Shown: positions 12,000 to 24,839 of the stretch, piece by piece
Numbering within the stretch: the stretch's first letter is position 1
How the letters are laid out: each line of letters starts with the position of its first letter
Assembly: GCA_964019155.1 (NCBI GenBank)
Contig: OZ025244.1
Location: 18,011,640 to 18,075,639 of the forward strand
DNA length: 64,000 nt
DNA from: Osedax fenrisi
Taxonomy: Eukaryota; Annelida; Polychaeta; Sabellida; Siboglinidae
Direction: 5' to 3'
Program-made: the position numbers and the translations under genes
The notes under the pieces: model-generated
Seen by the model: only the letters and a program-made list of their open reading frames with translations
Told to the model about the DNA's origin: nothing
The model's database searches: none

Positions 12000-12300
12000 C
12001 TCGGGTGGAAAGCAGCGATCACCTGTCACCACTGTTGGTTTCGCGCATGCGTATAGGTATATGGGTACCAGAGTATGTGTGTGTAGTTTATCGTACGCGA
12101 GACTAGATGCCGAGTGCGGTGTGCTGTGTGCGATGTGCGGTGCGCGGTGTGCGAAGCGTCTTTACGCGGCGTTATTATATAATCGAATAACGAAGCGAAC
12201 GAAGGTTACGCGTCAAACAATAGATCAAACGAGAGTTTACGAGAGGTAGGTAGTTTTTCTTTACGAGATGCTATTGTCGACCTGATATAGTAGAACTATT
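12000..12300. promoter_or_regulatory. CpG-rich island, possible promoter of the minus-strand gene
   Basis: This block is rich in CG dinucleotides (CGCGCATGCG, GTGCGGTGCGCGGTGTGCGAAGCG, TTACGCGGCG), whereas the rest of the window is AT-rich. It lies directly upstream of the 11991 ATG on the minus strand and contains a TATATAAT word near 12173-12182. Function is inferred from composition and position only. Confidence 0.35.
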
Positions 12301-12358
12301 CGGGGGTATGATGGGTAATTTTTGTGTATGAGTACGCTGGTAAACGTCTATTGTGGCG

Positions 12359-13107
<749 letters not shown>

Positions 13108-14297
13108 TGACATATACTCACAATTTAGATGAATATTAAGTAAACCGCGGATTTCTTAATATTTCTAGGCCTCCAGGCAATATCGTCTCGTTTATTTCAC
13201 AGCCGGCTACACTTTATAATAATAATGTACCAATAAAGATAACTAGTATGACGATTGCGTCATATTCACTGATTACATCATGTTAAGGTTACGTAACTCG
13301 TAAATAGGTCGGCTGACAATCGACGGGAATAAATATAATATGTATTATAAATCTGTACTCATTGTATATTACATTATAGTACAATAGCACGGTATTAGGA
13401 CTATTACCATAGTAGTATACTACTATACTATCACTACTTGTAATATTACTGACTAAATCATCAAATCAGCGAGAACCGCGGTTTATAGAGGCGTATGTAT
13501 CGCCCGCAAACATATCGTCAACCTTTGACCCCCCCCCCCCGAGAAACGCTCGAAGGTATCCGTATTCGTAGCTATAGTCCGTTATTTATATCGATGATAC
13601 TTTATATCGTGTGTGCTGTACAGTAGACAGCTCTAGCCGAGGTTACCTGCAATGTGAGATACACTCGCCTGCGTACGTTGTTTGTCGTAATACAATCTTC
13701 GAGTGGTCGTTTCCGCGTAAACATTACTTCGTAGGCATTATACGCTAACATCATACGTATGTGTATGTGCACATTGTTCATATTGTGCATTTGTCAATTC
13801 ATCAGAGCTTAAATTATCATATTTGTATCCTATATTTAAAACAAAAAATATCATATAATATCATATATATTATATGATATTTTTTGTTTAGGACTATAGT
13901 CCTATATATATAAATTATGATCTTCGGTTATATTTGTAATTATATAAGTACTTATAATATTGAAATACATTTTTACCGTGTTTACCTGAATTATATGACT
14001 GTAATTAGTATATTATATTATATTGTATATTTAGTTAACCAATATGATTTGACAATAGGACTACATTCGAATAGTAGTGTATTCTTAATATGTCGATGTT
14101 ATGTATACATATATTATACATATATATACTATAGTATGATATCACATTATCATTATATACTATAATGTATAGTACATATATTTAATAGTGTTGTTATATA
14201 CACATATATGCATATATACACATATATGTATGTATTTTTGAGTTTAATAATAATTATAAATTAACATATAAATATTATTACTTTTTTATACGCATTT

Positions 14298-14329
<32 letters not shown>

Positions 14330-14430
14330 AATGAAGAGTATATTATATACATTTTATATATAATGTTATATATAAATGACATAATATAAACTTATACAAG
14401 TTTATTATATACAAATGCTTTATTTTTTTT
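13108..14430. other. Intergenic stretch, GC-richer to 13.8 kb then AT-rich
   Basis: Unique-looking sequence at 13140-13800 includes a run of ten C at about 13531-13540; no exon can be assigned. A palindrome at about 13838-13890 (AACAAAAAATATCATATAAT mirrored) is followed by the small palindrome GGACTATAGTCC. The rest is TA-rich. Confidence 0.45.
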
Positions 14431-15680
14431 CTCTCCCTAGTTCACTGCTGAACTGCGAACTTATAAACGCATTCTACGCGATCTCGAACATACCTTGTCC
14501 AAGTTCAATAATACTTTAAATAAAAACAACTACACGAAAGCTCGTAACATCTATACGAACAAGATTCGTAACACTAAACGTTCCTACTATTTACAATTAT
14601 TATCCAATCCTGACCTCTCATGTAAGGACATGTTAACAATCACCAACTCCCTTCTCGGCCGTAATGTTGTTAATCAACTACCTGAACTTCTTGACACCGA
14701 CCTAGGGGAGGGAAGGGGGTAGTGGCCGAGGAGGGAGTAGTGGCCGTTATAATTAATGCTTAAATGGTGCTTGATAGGATAATAAGTTCTATATACAATA
14801 TTTAGATAATCCAAATATCTATAATATATAGTAAAATTTTTTTTAAAATAATTAATTAATTACTCTTATTATTTATTAATTAATTTATTATATAATACTT
14901 TTTTGTCAAATTTTGACAAAAAACATGATTATATATATTTATGCTTATTTATATGTAAGAGTATGTGTATATATATAATTAAATCATTGAATCAAATAAG
15001 GTGCGTATGCATCATAAATATAATTATTTAATATTACATAATTAACAAAATATAAATCGAATACATTACGAGACACCTATCGCATTTTCTGGTACTAGCG
15101 GCCACTACTAAAGCCTTGCCTTAATGTAATGCTTTTTGTAATGCCTAATAAAACGTTTATATTATTAGGATAAATACTTTATATATAAAAGTGAAATCAC
15201 AGTATTCTAGAACTATATGATTTCTAGTTAATTCAAAAAAATAAGAGCCTAAAATTCAGTATTTATCGATATATTGGAAATCTTTTGAGGCATATTAATT
15301 ATCGGCCACTACCCCCTACCCTCCCCTACCTGCAATTTTCGCTAGTTTTTTTGAAAACAAAGTATCTAAATTTATCAGCATACTACCTATTATTAATCCA
15401 TCCTACAACCAAATTCCGAACGGCTTATCAATCCCCAATATTTACCAGTTTTTACCCCCTACAATTTCTGACCTATCCAGCCTACTAACTTCCAAGAAAT
15501 CATCTCCTAATGATCCAATACCTTTTGAAATCTTTAACAGAATATCCCCACACCTAATTAATTATTTTCACTTTGATATATCCCAATCCTTTGCAACTGG
15601 CTTCGTACCTCTCACACTGAAACATACCTTTATCACCCCCATCTTAAAAGAAATTTTAAAGAAACCTACACTTGACCCAC
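14430..15680 (+). pseudogene. CR1-like LINE fragment (linker to start of RT), split by a MITE
   Basis: The 5' part (14430-14704) encodes the region between endonuclease and reverse transcriptase of a CR1/L2-like LINE (FTAELRTYKRILRDLEHTLS...YTKARNIYTNKIRNTKRSYY). The 3' part (15327-15680) continues with FASFFENKVSKF, SDLSSLLTSKKSSPNDPIPF and SFATGFVPLTLKHTFITPIL. The two are separated by the element 14705-15326. Removing that element plus one TA leaves a continuous frame, with DTDLPAIFASFFENK across the join. The sequence then decays before the RT core, so it is a truncated pseudogene. Confidence 0.85.
14705..15326. mobile_element. TA-flanked inverted-repeat element, GGGGAGGG/TAGTGGCCG word
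   Basis: This 622-bp element has 26-bp inverted ends GGGGAGGGAAGGGGGTAGTGGCCG, TA duplicated at 14703-14704 and 15327-15328, and the terminal word GTAGTGGCCG repeated directly at the left end (GGAGTAGTGGCCG) and inverted inside near 15097-15107. The reading frame of the interrupted LINE proves both boundaries. A TA target duplication places it near Tc1/mariner/pogo elements; no transposase is present. Confidence 0.85.
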
Positions 15681-15945
15681 TCACACTGAGAATATCATTA
15701 ATGATTAAAGTAAGATACGCACTTTGATATGTATCTTTGACTTTATCTCGCACTTTGAATTATACTACATTAGCATATACTTTAATTAATAAGTTGATTG
15801 GATACAACTCGTTCTGAGATCTTAGTTATGGATGATAACTGGGATATTTGACGATAATTTGATAAATTAGATTGGTCAAGAGTTGTTTTTTTATAAATCG
15901 GAATAATCTTTGAATATTTCATTGGGCGTAGAACAATAGATGATA

Positions 15946-18180
15946 TTATAGATATATGAATGATTTACACGATAATTCCAATAAAATATGGTGATAATGA
16001 ACGAAGTAGATTGAGTGGAATAGGATCAAGGGGGAATTATTTTTCAAGGATGTTATCAAAGAGAGTGCAATGTCATGTATGGGAAGCGAAACACATGAAC
16101 AGTGGTTATGAGTGGATATTAAATTGAGATAGAGTCGTGCCGAGTTGATGTTTGGAAGTACATTAATAATGCTATAAACTTTTTGTTGGAAGAAATTGGC
16201 AAACCATGAACAAATAACTAAATCAGGCTGGTCCGGAAGATGCTTGGTCTGGATTTTACCTACTAAGGTGAAAGATAATTTATAAGCTTGTTTAGAAGAT
16301 ATTCCATAACTACCGAGTAGGGGCGAGCGGGGCAGGTTGACCATAGGGGCAGGCTGAGTCATCTCAATTATTTCTGCTATTAATAAATATCTTAATGTAA
16401 TTTTTAATACATGTATACACAATTATATTTAGCATTTGTATAACAACTAAAAACTTATTTATTTTAACTAATTAAAATATTATTTAATTATTAATATTTT
16501 ATGAAAATCTTGTTAAGTTTAAATTTGATATTATTAATATATTTTGTAATAATATAGTAGTATTAATGGTATATTAATAAAGTATATTTAATATACTATA
16601 TATTATAAAATAAAAAATTAAAAAATTATCACTCACAAATTAATTAGATTACTTTTATATATACTAGTGATATGGGGCAGGTTGACCATAGTAAAACGGG
16701 GCAGGTTGACCATAGGGTCAATCTGCCCCGTTTATCATTAAATATATTTATTCATTAATTTATTTAATTAATTAATGACTTATTTAAATAATAATAATAA
16801 TCTAATTAATTAAATATATAATTGAGTAATTATTTTAAATAATTAAACAATTGGTTTATATGCTGGATTAAAACATAGAAAATCTAACCTCTCTCCTAAT
16901 CTAACCTCTCGCCTTAAAAGTTTCATTAGCTTTGATATTAATATTGGTGCATATACTTGTTAATATACTAATAAATATAAATATATAACTTTAACTATGT
17001 TTATTTTTTAAATATATCTTTAATTTTGCATTTTTTCTACCTGGCTCAACCTGCCCCATTAGACGGGGCAGGTTGAGCCAATTAAAAAAAAAATTAAAAT
17101 GTAATTATATAATTAATTATTTATCATTACACTGATTTATGAATGTTTTTAATTGATCATAAACTATATATATCTTATGCACTTTATTTTATTAAAATAT
17201 ATTCATAACATTATAAGATACATGTGTTTTTATAAAAACTGGCTCAACCTGCCCCGCTCTCCCCTATATCAGTAAAGTATGACGCCTTGGTAGAGAGAAG
17301 TTTTTTTCTTGTAAAGCGATCGTAAACTTTAAAGGAACTAAAATCAGATTCAAATTTAGAGGATGCATATTTACGTTGTAATCTACGAAGAAGTTGCCTC
17401 AAGTTAACAAGCTCAAATATAAACCAGGAAAACTTAGAATAAGTTCGGTTGATAAGAGTAATGGAGGGTACAACAATATCAAGCGAATGAGATAATACCA
17501 AATTAAAATAATCAAAAAGTGTAGACAGAATATATACTGTTTTTAAATTGATGGAATACAGAGTTAACACACATTGGTTTTTCAATAGAGGATATTTTCC
17601 GAAACGATCTAGAAGGTCGATTAATTTGTGTCACCGGCAAGTTAAAATCGAATAATTTGACAAAGTGATCAGATATTAGAGAACTTTAAGTGGGATATGA
17701 AATTAATTTAGAATCAGCTAGATATAAAAAAAAGTCAATATTATTACTATTCGTGTTATAAGTAAAGAAAACATGTTTTGTCAGGCAATACTCAAATATA
17801 AGTTTATTCAGAGATAATGAAGCATGATTTTCATTATTAATTTGAATATTAAAATAACCAAGAATAACGTGTTAACTGATGTGAAAGATTCTAAAATAGA
17901 ATAGAGGTCAGCTAAGAAAATTCATATGCTATATAAAGGTGGAAGGTAGATAAGTATAATTATAATGGTAAATAATGAAGGAAACTGAATATTACAGACA
18001 TAATTCCATATGAAGATAAACATGGGGTGGATGACGAAATAATCTTAAGTTCCGATGAGAATAACAGAGCCAAGCAACACGACGATGTGATGTAGTAAGC
18101 AATACTTAAAAACAATCAGAGGTCAGTTGGGAAGCTAGAGCAGAATCATCCGTAGTTAACCAATTCTCAGCAATACTCGG
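15946..18180 (-). pseudogene. CR1-like LINE fragment (endonuclease to RT entry), split by a MITE
   Basis: Read on the minus strand from 18180 down, this encodes decayed endonuclease (VILGYFNIQINNEN, SLISDHFVKLFDF), then the linker (LRQLLRRLQRKYASSKFESD, LLSTKASYFTDI), and after the interrupting element LGSYGISSKQAYKLSFTLVG and FANFFQQKVYSIINVLP. Removing 16320-17264 and one TA restores the frame exactly (FTDI|LGSYGISSK). Several stops and the missing RT core show it is dead. It belongs to the same general family as the plus-strand fragment at 14430. Confidence 0.82.
16320..17264. mobile_element. TA-flanked inverted-repeat element, GGGGCAGGTTGACC word
   Basis: This 945-bp element has ends GGGGCGAGCGGGGCAGGTTGA (left) and GGGGAGAGCGGGGCAGGTTGA (right, inverted) and is flanked by TA (16318-16319, 17265-17266). 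The word GGGGCAGGTTGA recurs directly and inverted at about 16338, 16675-16730 and 17041-17080. The boundaries are proved by the restored frame of the host LINE. Confidence 0.87.
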
Positions 18181-18199
18181 TTAAACTTTTGCATTATTT

Positions 18200-18233
<34 letters not shown>
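18180..18233. repeat. TA microsatellite
   Basis: A (TA)n run at about 18202-18233 lies beside the 5' end of the minus-strand LINE fragment. It is followed by AT-rich sequence and a GC patch (GGGGCCTTGCTCCCGCGGGC, near 18580-18605) that is probably an element end. Confidence 0.7.
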
Positions 18234-18239
<6 letters not shown>

Positions 18240-18739
18240 TAATATATATTATCGGTAAATATTCTTATTTTATTTCCAAAATTGCTCTACAACTTGTACA
18301 TTTAGGACAAACATTTTCGAGATCAGATGAAATTAAATTATTAAAATTTATTTTTAATATTTACCATAATTTTAGAAAATATGTTATCAAACCATAAATA
18401 CTGAATTGAATCTTCACTATAATTTATATGACTAACTAAATGTTACATACATTCTAATAAATAAATATAATATAAATACAATTATAAAATAAAAATATAA
18501 ATATAATTGAATATCTAGTAAATAATATATGAAAAAAACTTAATATGAAACAAGATTTAGGGGCTTACCTAATCTCAGGGGGGGCCTTGCTCCCGCGGGC
18601 CCCCCGTGGCTACGGGCCTGCTCATACCTTACTCAAATTACAGCTTCCTCTTCAAGCTCCAGTACTCGAACAAAACCTAATAGACAACAAAACCTAATAA
18701 ACCAAAACCTACTACTGCATAAGCACCACCCATGATGCA

Positions 18740-19485
18740 AACGATATTTCTATATCAAACTATATTTTAATTGAACACCTTTCTCCCATTAAAAGTACGA
18801 AAGATTTCTTAAATGAATTGTTATCATATATTCATATATCCCACGATACTATTCTATCCTATAGATTCCTATGATTGCCAAGTCGATTGCAATAATTATT
18901 TATAAGTCAAATAAATGTTATCACGCATTTATATCAAACATATGCCATACCATAAACAATCTCCTTTACGCAAATCTCTATTTACGTAAACAGCGCACCA
19001 CTTCTGAAACTATGCATGGTAGATTTAAAATGTACATTTAATAACCAAAATAATATTTTTGAATTAAGACCCAAACTCAATAACTCAAAAAATATTGACT
19101 GGAATTAAAAGAAATGCATATATCTGAACTTAACTTCAACACATGGAAACTATCATACAACTGTAATACACAACTTAGTTCAATATATTACCTCACCTAC
19201 AGATTCTTCTGGCAATATACTATACCTCATCATCACCAATAATACTTCCAACATTATATCGAATACATCCTTTCAAAATCTAATCACAGATCATCATAAT
19301 GTTACATTCTTTCTTAAGACACATAAACCTATACGACAATCGAAAATCATTACATTCTGTAAAATACAGAATATTGACCTGCCTGCCTTTAATAAAGACT
19401 TCCTATTTGATAACTCAATTATATTTAACCCAATAAATATATCCTACATTGACTTAACCCTCATTAATACACTCAACAAATAAGA
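18740..19485 (+). pseudogene. LINE endonuclease fragment, CR1-like
   Basis: Translation gives a broken apurinic-type endonuclease C-terminal half: STHGNYHTTVIHNLVQYITS, SGNILYLIITNNTSN, FQNLITDHHNVTFFLKTHKP and IQNIDLPAFNKDFLFDN. The DHHNVTF block corresponds to the catalytic SDH motif (Ser replaced by Thr-Asp-His). Stops and shifts occur upstream, and the RT half is absent. Confidence 0.75.
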
Positions 19486-19675
19486 ATAATACAATTCTCG
19501 GATTTTATTTTTATTATATATCAAAGTTTCGTAACAATATCAAAATAAATTTGTCAGAAATAAATATTTCCCATTTTAACCTATGAATCTACGATTGCGC
19601 AGATTTATTGTTATTAATTTATTGTTGGTAATTTATATTGAACTTTTATATTTCTTATTTTTAATTGTTTATCTG

Positions 19676-19790
19676 TATATCAACCATCGATGTAAATATA
19701 TTTATTTACATATATATATATTATATATATTTATATATATTAAATATATATTTATATATATTTTATTTACATCGATGATATCAACCTATT
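19676..19790. repeat. Inverted repeat around a TA core
   Basis: CATCGATGTAAATA (19685-19698) and its inverse ATTTACATCGATG (19765-19777) flank a TATA-rich loop. It may be a tiny MITE or a hairpin; the ORF over it is compositional. Confidence 0.6.
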
Positions 19791-20137
19791 ACTAATTAGT
19801 ATATGACCAATATGAACAATATTGTTATATTCAATTTCCGGAATATCCTGGCCCAATATCCTGGCCATACTCAAGCGATTGAAATACACATGTAAATAAT
19901 ATCAAACACATCTAAGTGCACTGTGCACTAAGACATGTCTTTCTGATACAATTGTGCGGGACGAACTGACCATATTACACTAATTGAACGGCAGTTAATG
20001 CATTCTGTAATATAGTTTAGACACGCCCAATACTATAAGCATACACGCCCACTATATTATACTTAACAAGGCACTCTTTGCTTAGCTATCAGACTTAACA
20101 CATTATAACTATACATATAACTATTACTAAACTATAG

Positions 20138-20195
20138 TTATAACTGACTACTTGCGAAACGGAGTCGACTTCCAGAAGATCTACAGACACATAAG
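20138..20195 (+). CDS. Possible small internal exon of an unidentified gene
   Basis: Between a CTATAG acceptor and an AAG|GTACTA donor lies a 58-bp block of normal codon composition reading ITDYLRNGVDFQKIYRHI in the only frame that makes sense (two bases, 18 codons, two bases). It stands out sharply from AT-rich flanks in the same way as the verified exons of this window. I do not recognise the protein, and no partner exon was joined to it. Confidence 0.35.
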
Positions 20196-20739
20196 GTACT
20201 ATATACATACTGTTAATATTACACATTCATATAAATCTAAAAAAATATTTTTTAAAATAAATATTACTCTTTATATTTCTCTATATTTAAATTATTTATT
20301 ATTACTTAAAATTGAATATAGTAATAGAAAAGCCCTTTGGTAATAGTAACCTACATAATTTACCGATTTCGTATAATATTTATAGAATTATTATATTATA
20401 ATAATAATATTTCAATTCATTATTAAATAAGTATGCTTAAAATATAAGTAAAATATTATATTTTACTTAATTTATTAATTTAATATAATTATTATAATAA
20501 TATATAGACGTTATATATTAATATACTAAAGTAATTCAATCACATATATATATATAAATACACTTACATATATTATGTGAGTATTTAGAGATATATTAAT
20601 TTATATACAAATAAATCAATCGAGAAATTATATATATACTTATATATACATTATATATAACCAAAGCATAATATATAAATATACTATATTATATAGCTTA
20701 TAAAATACAATAATATATCTATATCTATGTAATTGTATA

Positions 20740-22990
20740 TACGCATGGTTACACTTGAATCTGGCCGCCTAGATAATTTTCATATTTTATGGGGCGTGTA
20801 TAACTTCTCAAAAATAATTAAATATTCAAATATTTAAATCCTAATGATGGATTTAAATGACATTTCTGTAAATATTCAAATATTATAATATTAAACATGT
20901 AAATAAATGTAACGAGTATTCAGATATATAGAATATATACAAGTATATACTAATATATTGTATATTGAACATCATCAGCCATATTTATATGACTAATAGT
21001 TTATTTATAGGTGATGACGCGCTATCATAGAATAAATAAAATATAATTATATAATTATATGTTTTAATTTTATGTTTATATTTGTAATATATAACTATAT
21101 AGAATTTGTATAGGCATATATAATATATTATATTACATTAACATATTTATTTTAATAACTTACTACATTTATCTTTATTTATCACATATATATATAGTTT
21201 ATATATAATTTACCTAAGAATTTATTATAAATATATTAAAATAAACATAATGTATATGTTGTCAGCTTCATTATTCTGTACATTTTCTACAATGTATATA
21301 TTAATAGAAATTTACATAACTTAAATTCTATAGGTACATTCTATCCTACTATATCTATATAACATTTCTATATTTGTTCTATAAATTATAATTTACATAC
21401 AATTAATATATACATATGTAGATCTAATATAAGTTATTTGTTCTATAAATAGTTGTCTTGATAATGTATATGTTGTTGTCTTTATTAATCTTAACTTATT
21501 AAATTATAACTTAACCTATATATATATAACTGGTATACTATAATCAACGACGAACATTGTACGTACAATGTACGAAGTAGGTGATAACCTACATTGTACG
21601 TGATAATAATATAATTATAAAATTAAATATTCACCTATTATAATATATATATAATTATATATGTAATATATTACTTTATTTAATTTAATATATATATATA
21701 TATAAATGTGTGTGTATTTAATATTTATTTGTTTTATATATAAGAATACCTACCTAAGCATTTATAAGAAGAATTAAAATTCATTAATTAAAATTCATTA
21801 TTTAATTTAATATATATATATATAAATGTGTGTGTATTTAATATTTATTTGTTTTATATATAAGAATACCTACCTAAGCATTTATAAGAAGAATTAAAAT
21901 TCATTAATTAAAATAAGTTTATTAATTAATATAAAGTTGAATATATATAATCATAATTCTTACCTACATAATGTAGGCTACATTATATAGTTATGAATAA
22001 ATACATATTATTTATATGTGATAAATAAAGATAAATGTAATAAGTTATTAAAATAAATATGTTAATGTAAATATTACGCGCTATCATATATTATATATGC
22101 CTATACAAATTCTATATAGGTTATGTATTACAAATATAAACATACAATTAAAAATATAATTATATTTTATTTAATTGAATTACATTAATTTATTCTAATA
22201 TGATAGCGCGTCATCACCTATAAATAAACTATTAGTCATATAAAGATGGCGCCTCTAGTTAACAACAATATTTCCATATGTGTAATTATGATTGTAAACT
22301 TTATATTTAGTAAATTTAAATGAATACATTATCAGGCAAGTTTAATAAATAACCTACTATATAAGTATTATAAATATAATTCATAGTAATATATTGAATA
22401 TTCAAGTTTATATACGTATTGAATAGTTGTTTATTTATTCTTATACGATATCATATAATATATATGATATATCATAATCATTATGATATGATAATCATAA
22501 TCATTATCATATATACTTATTTATATTAATTAAATGTGAATATGTTGCCATTTAAATAATATAAATACGCATCATCGTAAAATATAAGTTAAATGAATCA
22601 TATATAATTATATATATAACATATATACTATCATGGGTATATGCGTTGAATAGATGTTTATTTATTCGAAGAATAATTCTTATACGATATTTCCGTATTT
22701 ATTTTATTAAATGTGATTATTTAGACATTTTAAATAATATCTATACATATCACAATATGCTATATGTTAAATGTGCAATATACAATATATTAGTATATAC
22801 TTGTATATATTCTATATATTTGAATACTCATTACATTTATTTACATGTTTTAATATTATAATATTTGAATATTTACAGAGATGTCATTTATATTTAAATA
22901 TTTGAATATTTAATTATCTTTGAGAAGTTAGACACGCCCCATAAAATATGAAAATTATCTAGGCGGCCAGATTCAATATCCACCATACGC
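20740..22990. mobile_element. 2.2-kb foldback element with long inverted arms
   Basis: The outer arms start at TTGAATCTGGCCGCCTAGAT (20755) and its inverse ending at 22976, and match for about 220 bp (through ATGGGGCGTGT, ATTCAAATATTTAAA, ACATGTAAATAAATG). A second mirrored block lies inside: GACTAATAGTTTATTTATAG, GGTGATGACGCGCTATCATA at 20990-21030 against 22200-22245, continuing through TATTTATTTTAATAACTTAC. The central region holds a tandem duplication. No transposase is visible. Confidence 0.8.
21677..21914. repeat. Tandem duplication, about 120 bp
   Basis: Two adjacent copies of TTTAATTTAATATATATATA...AATGTGTGTGTATTTAAT...AGAATACCTACCTAAGCATT...AATTCATTAATTAAAAT are nearly identical, which implies a recent duplication inside the foldback element. 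Confidence 0.88.
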
Positions 22991-22999
22991 ATTATAACA

Positions 23000-23421
23000 A
23001 ACGTGTATATATATATGTGTATAATCCCATTTCGTATTACATTAGTTCGTATTTATAAATTATTTTCGTATTTTATTATACGGTAATTTGATTGACATTT
23101 TAAGTCAAAGGACATTTGTCCTCTATTGATGTCTAGTTTTTAACCGGGTTTTTAAAATATATATGGTTAATTTTGATTGGCCGGTCTTATTACTTATACA
23201 CCCTTGATTTAATTTATCAATAGTTTAATTTAGTTTTTATTTACAACATTTATAATAAATGGTTATATAATCAATTAGTAAATATATCACCACGCCTATA
23301 CATACGCCCATTTATAAATTCACCTTATTAAAATTAGAATACTGACACAGTTGGTATACTATAGTAACTCCTCACCGTCGCAATATATTACCCACTCTGT
23401 GAGTAATTCGCCGTTAAAGTA
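23000..23421. other. Sequence upstream of the signal-anchor exon
   Basis: AT-rich to about 23330, then a GC-richer block (CTCCTCACCGTCGCAATATATTACCCACTCTGTGAGTAATTC) directly before the ATG at 23422. This would be the 5' UTR or promoter-proximal region. No core promoter element is certain. Confidence 0.4.
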
Positions 23422-23522
23422 ATGAGTACACACATCTGCAGAACCACTTTTCTACTAGTACTAGTTTTGAACTTATTCATCATGGGGGCTTACTTCGGGA
23501 GTCATCTCTTTTATAAACACGG
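23422..23522 (+). CDS. Signal-anchor first exon, inferred exon 1 of a glycosyltransferase-like gene
   Basis: The ATG at 23422 opens 33 codons plus GG: a short tail MSTHICR, then a hydrophobic segment TTFLLVLVLNLFIMGAYFG, then SHLFYKH, ending at a textbook donor GG|GTTAGT. This is the layout of a type II Golgi membrane protein (short cytosolic tail, signal anchor, start of stem). Its 2-base overhang GG fits the exon at 45863, which begins with G, giving KHG|NDMMYYY. The link to that exon is inferred from phase, topology and strand; the intron would be 22.3 kb and full of transposons. The exon itself is more certain than the linkage. Confidence 0.6.
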
Positions 23523-24262
23523 GTTAGTTATTAATTATACGTATAAATTATGATATTTATATAAAGACCTATTATTATAATAATTATATTAAATTATTAT
23601 TAATATGACCCTATTACGAATTAATTATGATATCATAATTATATTAATAATATAATTATTATATATCTGCGGTAGTCAGTGATATATAGCAAGACCTCCT
23701 ATAACCTCAGGCCCGAACACTGAATACAAAAAATATTAATTTTAAAACAAAGAGGCCCGTTTTTGTCTTCATTTATTACTTCTTTTATACGTCTTTTTTA
23801 TATTAATATACATTTATATATAATTAATGAATATCAATTATCATTATTATGATTAGATAATGATACAATATATCGTTAAAATGCAATAATATAGACTTTA
23901 ATAACAGATTTATTTTAGTATTTTAAATTATTTTCACTATTCTGATTGGTCAATAATGTATTTCTCTATGATAATTGGTTACATTTGACATATTTTAAAA
24001 AATATTTATTTAAATTTATTTTAACAGATTTATTCCAATATAATAGTTATACATATTAACGCTATTTTGCACTAATATTAAGGAAATAAACATATATAAA
24101 TGCATCCTACAATCTAAAGACCCAACATTATTTAAAATAGTTCCGTGATGATCAATGATTTGTAAACAAAATTACCTTATAATATAAATTTTATTAAAAT
24201 ATTTAAAAATAATTATAATAAATCATAATTTTAAAAGGATTTACATTAAGTATATAACTATA

Positions 24263-24264
<2 letters not shown>

Positions 24265-24295
<31 letters not shown>

Positions 24296-24296
24296 T
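24265..24296. repeat. TA microsatellite
   Basis: A (TA)n run of about 30 bp lies in AT-rich sequence (23727-24840) in which no gene is seen. Confidence 0.8.
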
Positions 24297-24839
24297 GAAG
24301 TATTAAGTCAATATATGTTCTGCATTTAGAAAATATCTATTAAATATATACCTTATCAACGAAATTATGATATTTGATATATATATAAATATACTTTGAA
24401 TATTGTACCAGAATTATTATGAGAATATGAAAAAGATTTAACATTATGTTATTTATAACACGTTGAATAACTTTTATAAATGACATTTTTCATATTCTCA
24501 CAACAAATTCTGGTATAACTATAATATAATATCAAATATATAGAATTATGTATGTCCTTTATCTGAATAATTAAATAATATTATATATATATGGGTGTGT
24601 ATGTTTTAAGAGTGTGTTTAAACTATTATAAATTCCTAATTACAATCAGTAACTTTTAATTTATTTATGAGGTAACATAATTTTACATAATGTATGTAAT
24701 AATATTTTAGCAAATTGACTAATATAGTTATTTATTTTAAAACTACAGTATTTTCAAAATCCAAATAAAATCTTAGATGATACTTAGTATTATTTTTTAG
24801 ATACCTTAGATTATTAATATATAGTTATCGTATTATTAT

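Noticed and set aside
11903..12249. Plus-strand ORFs of 67 and 108 residues in the CpG-rich block
   Set aside because: They have no family features. The block is GC-rich, so stops are rare by chance, and the minus-strand exon explains the start and donor better.
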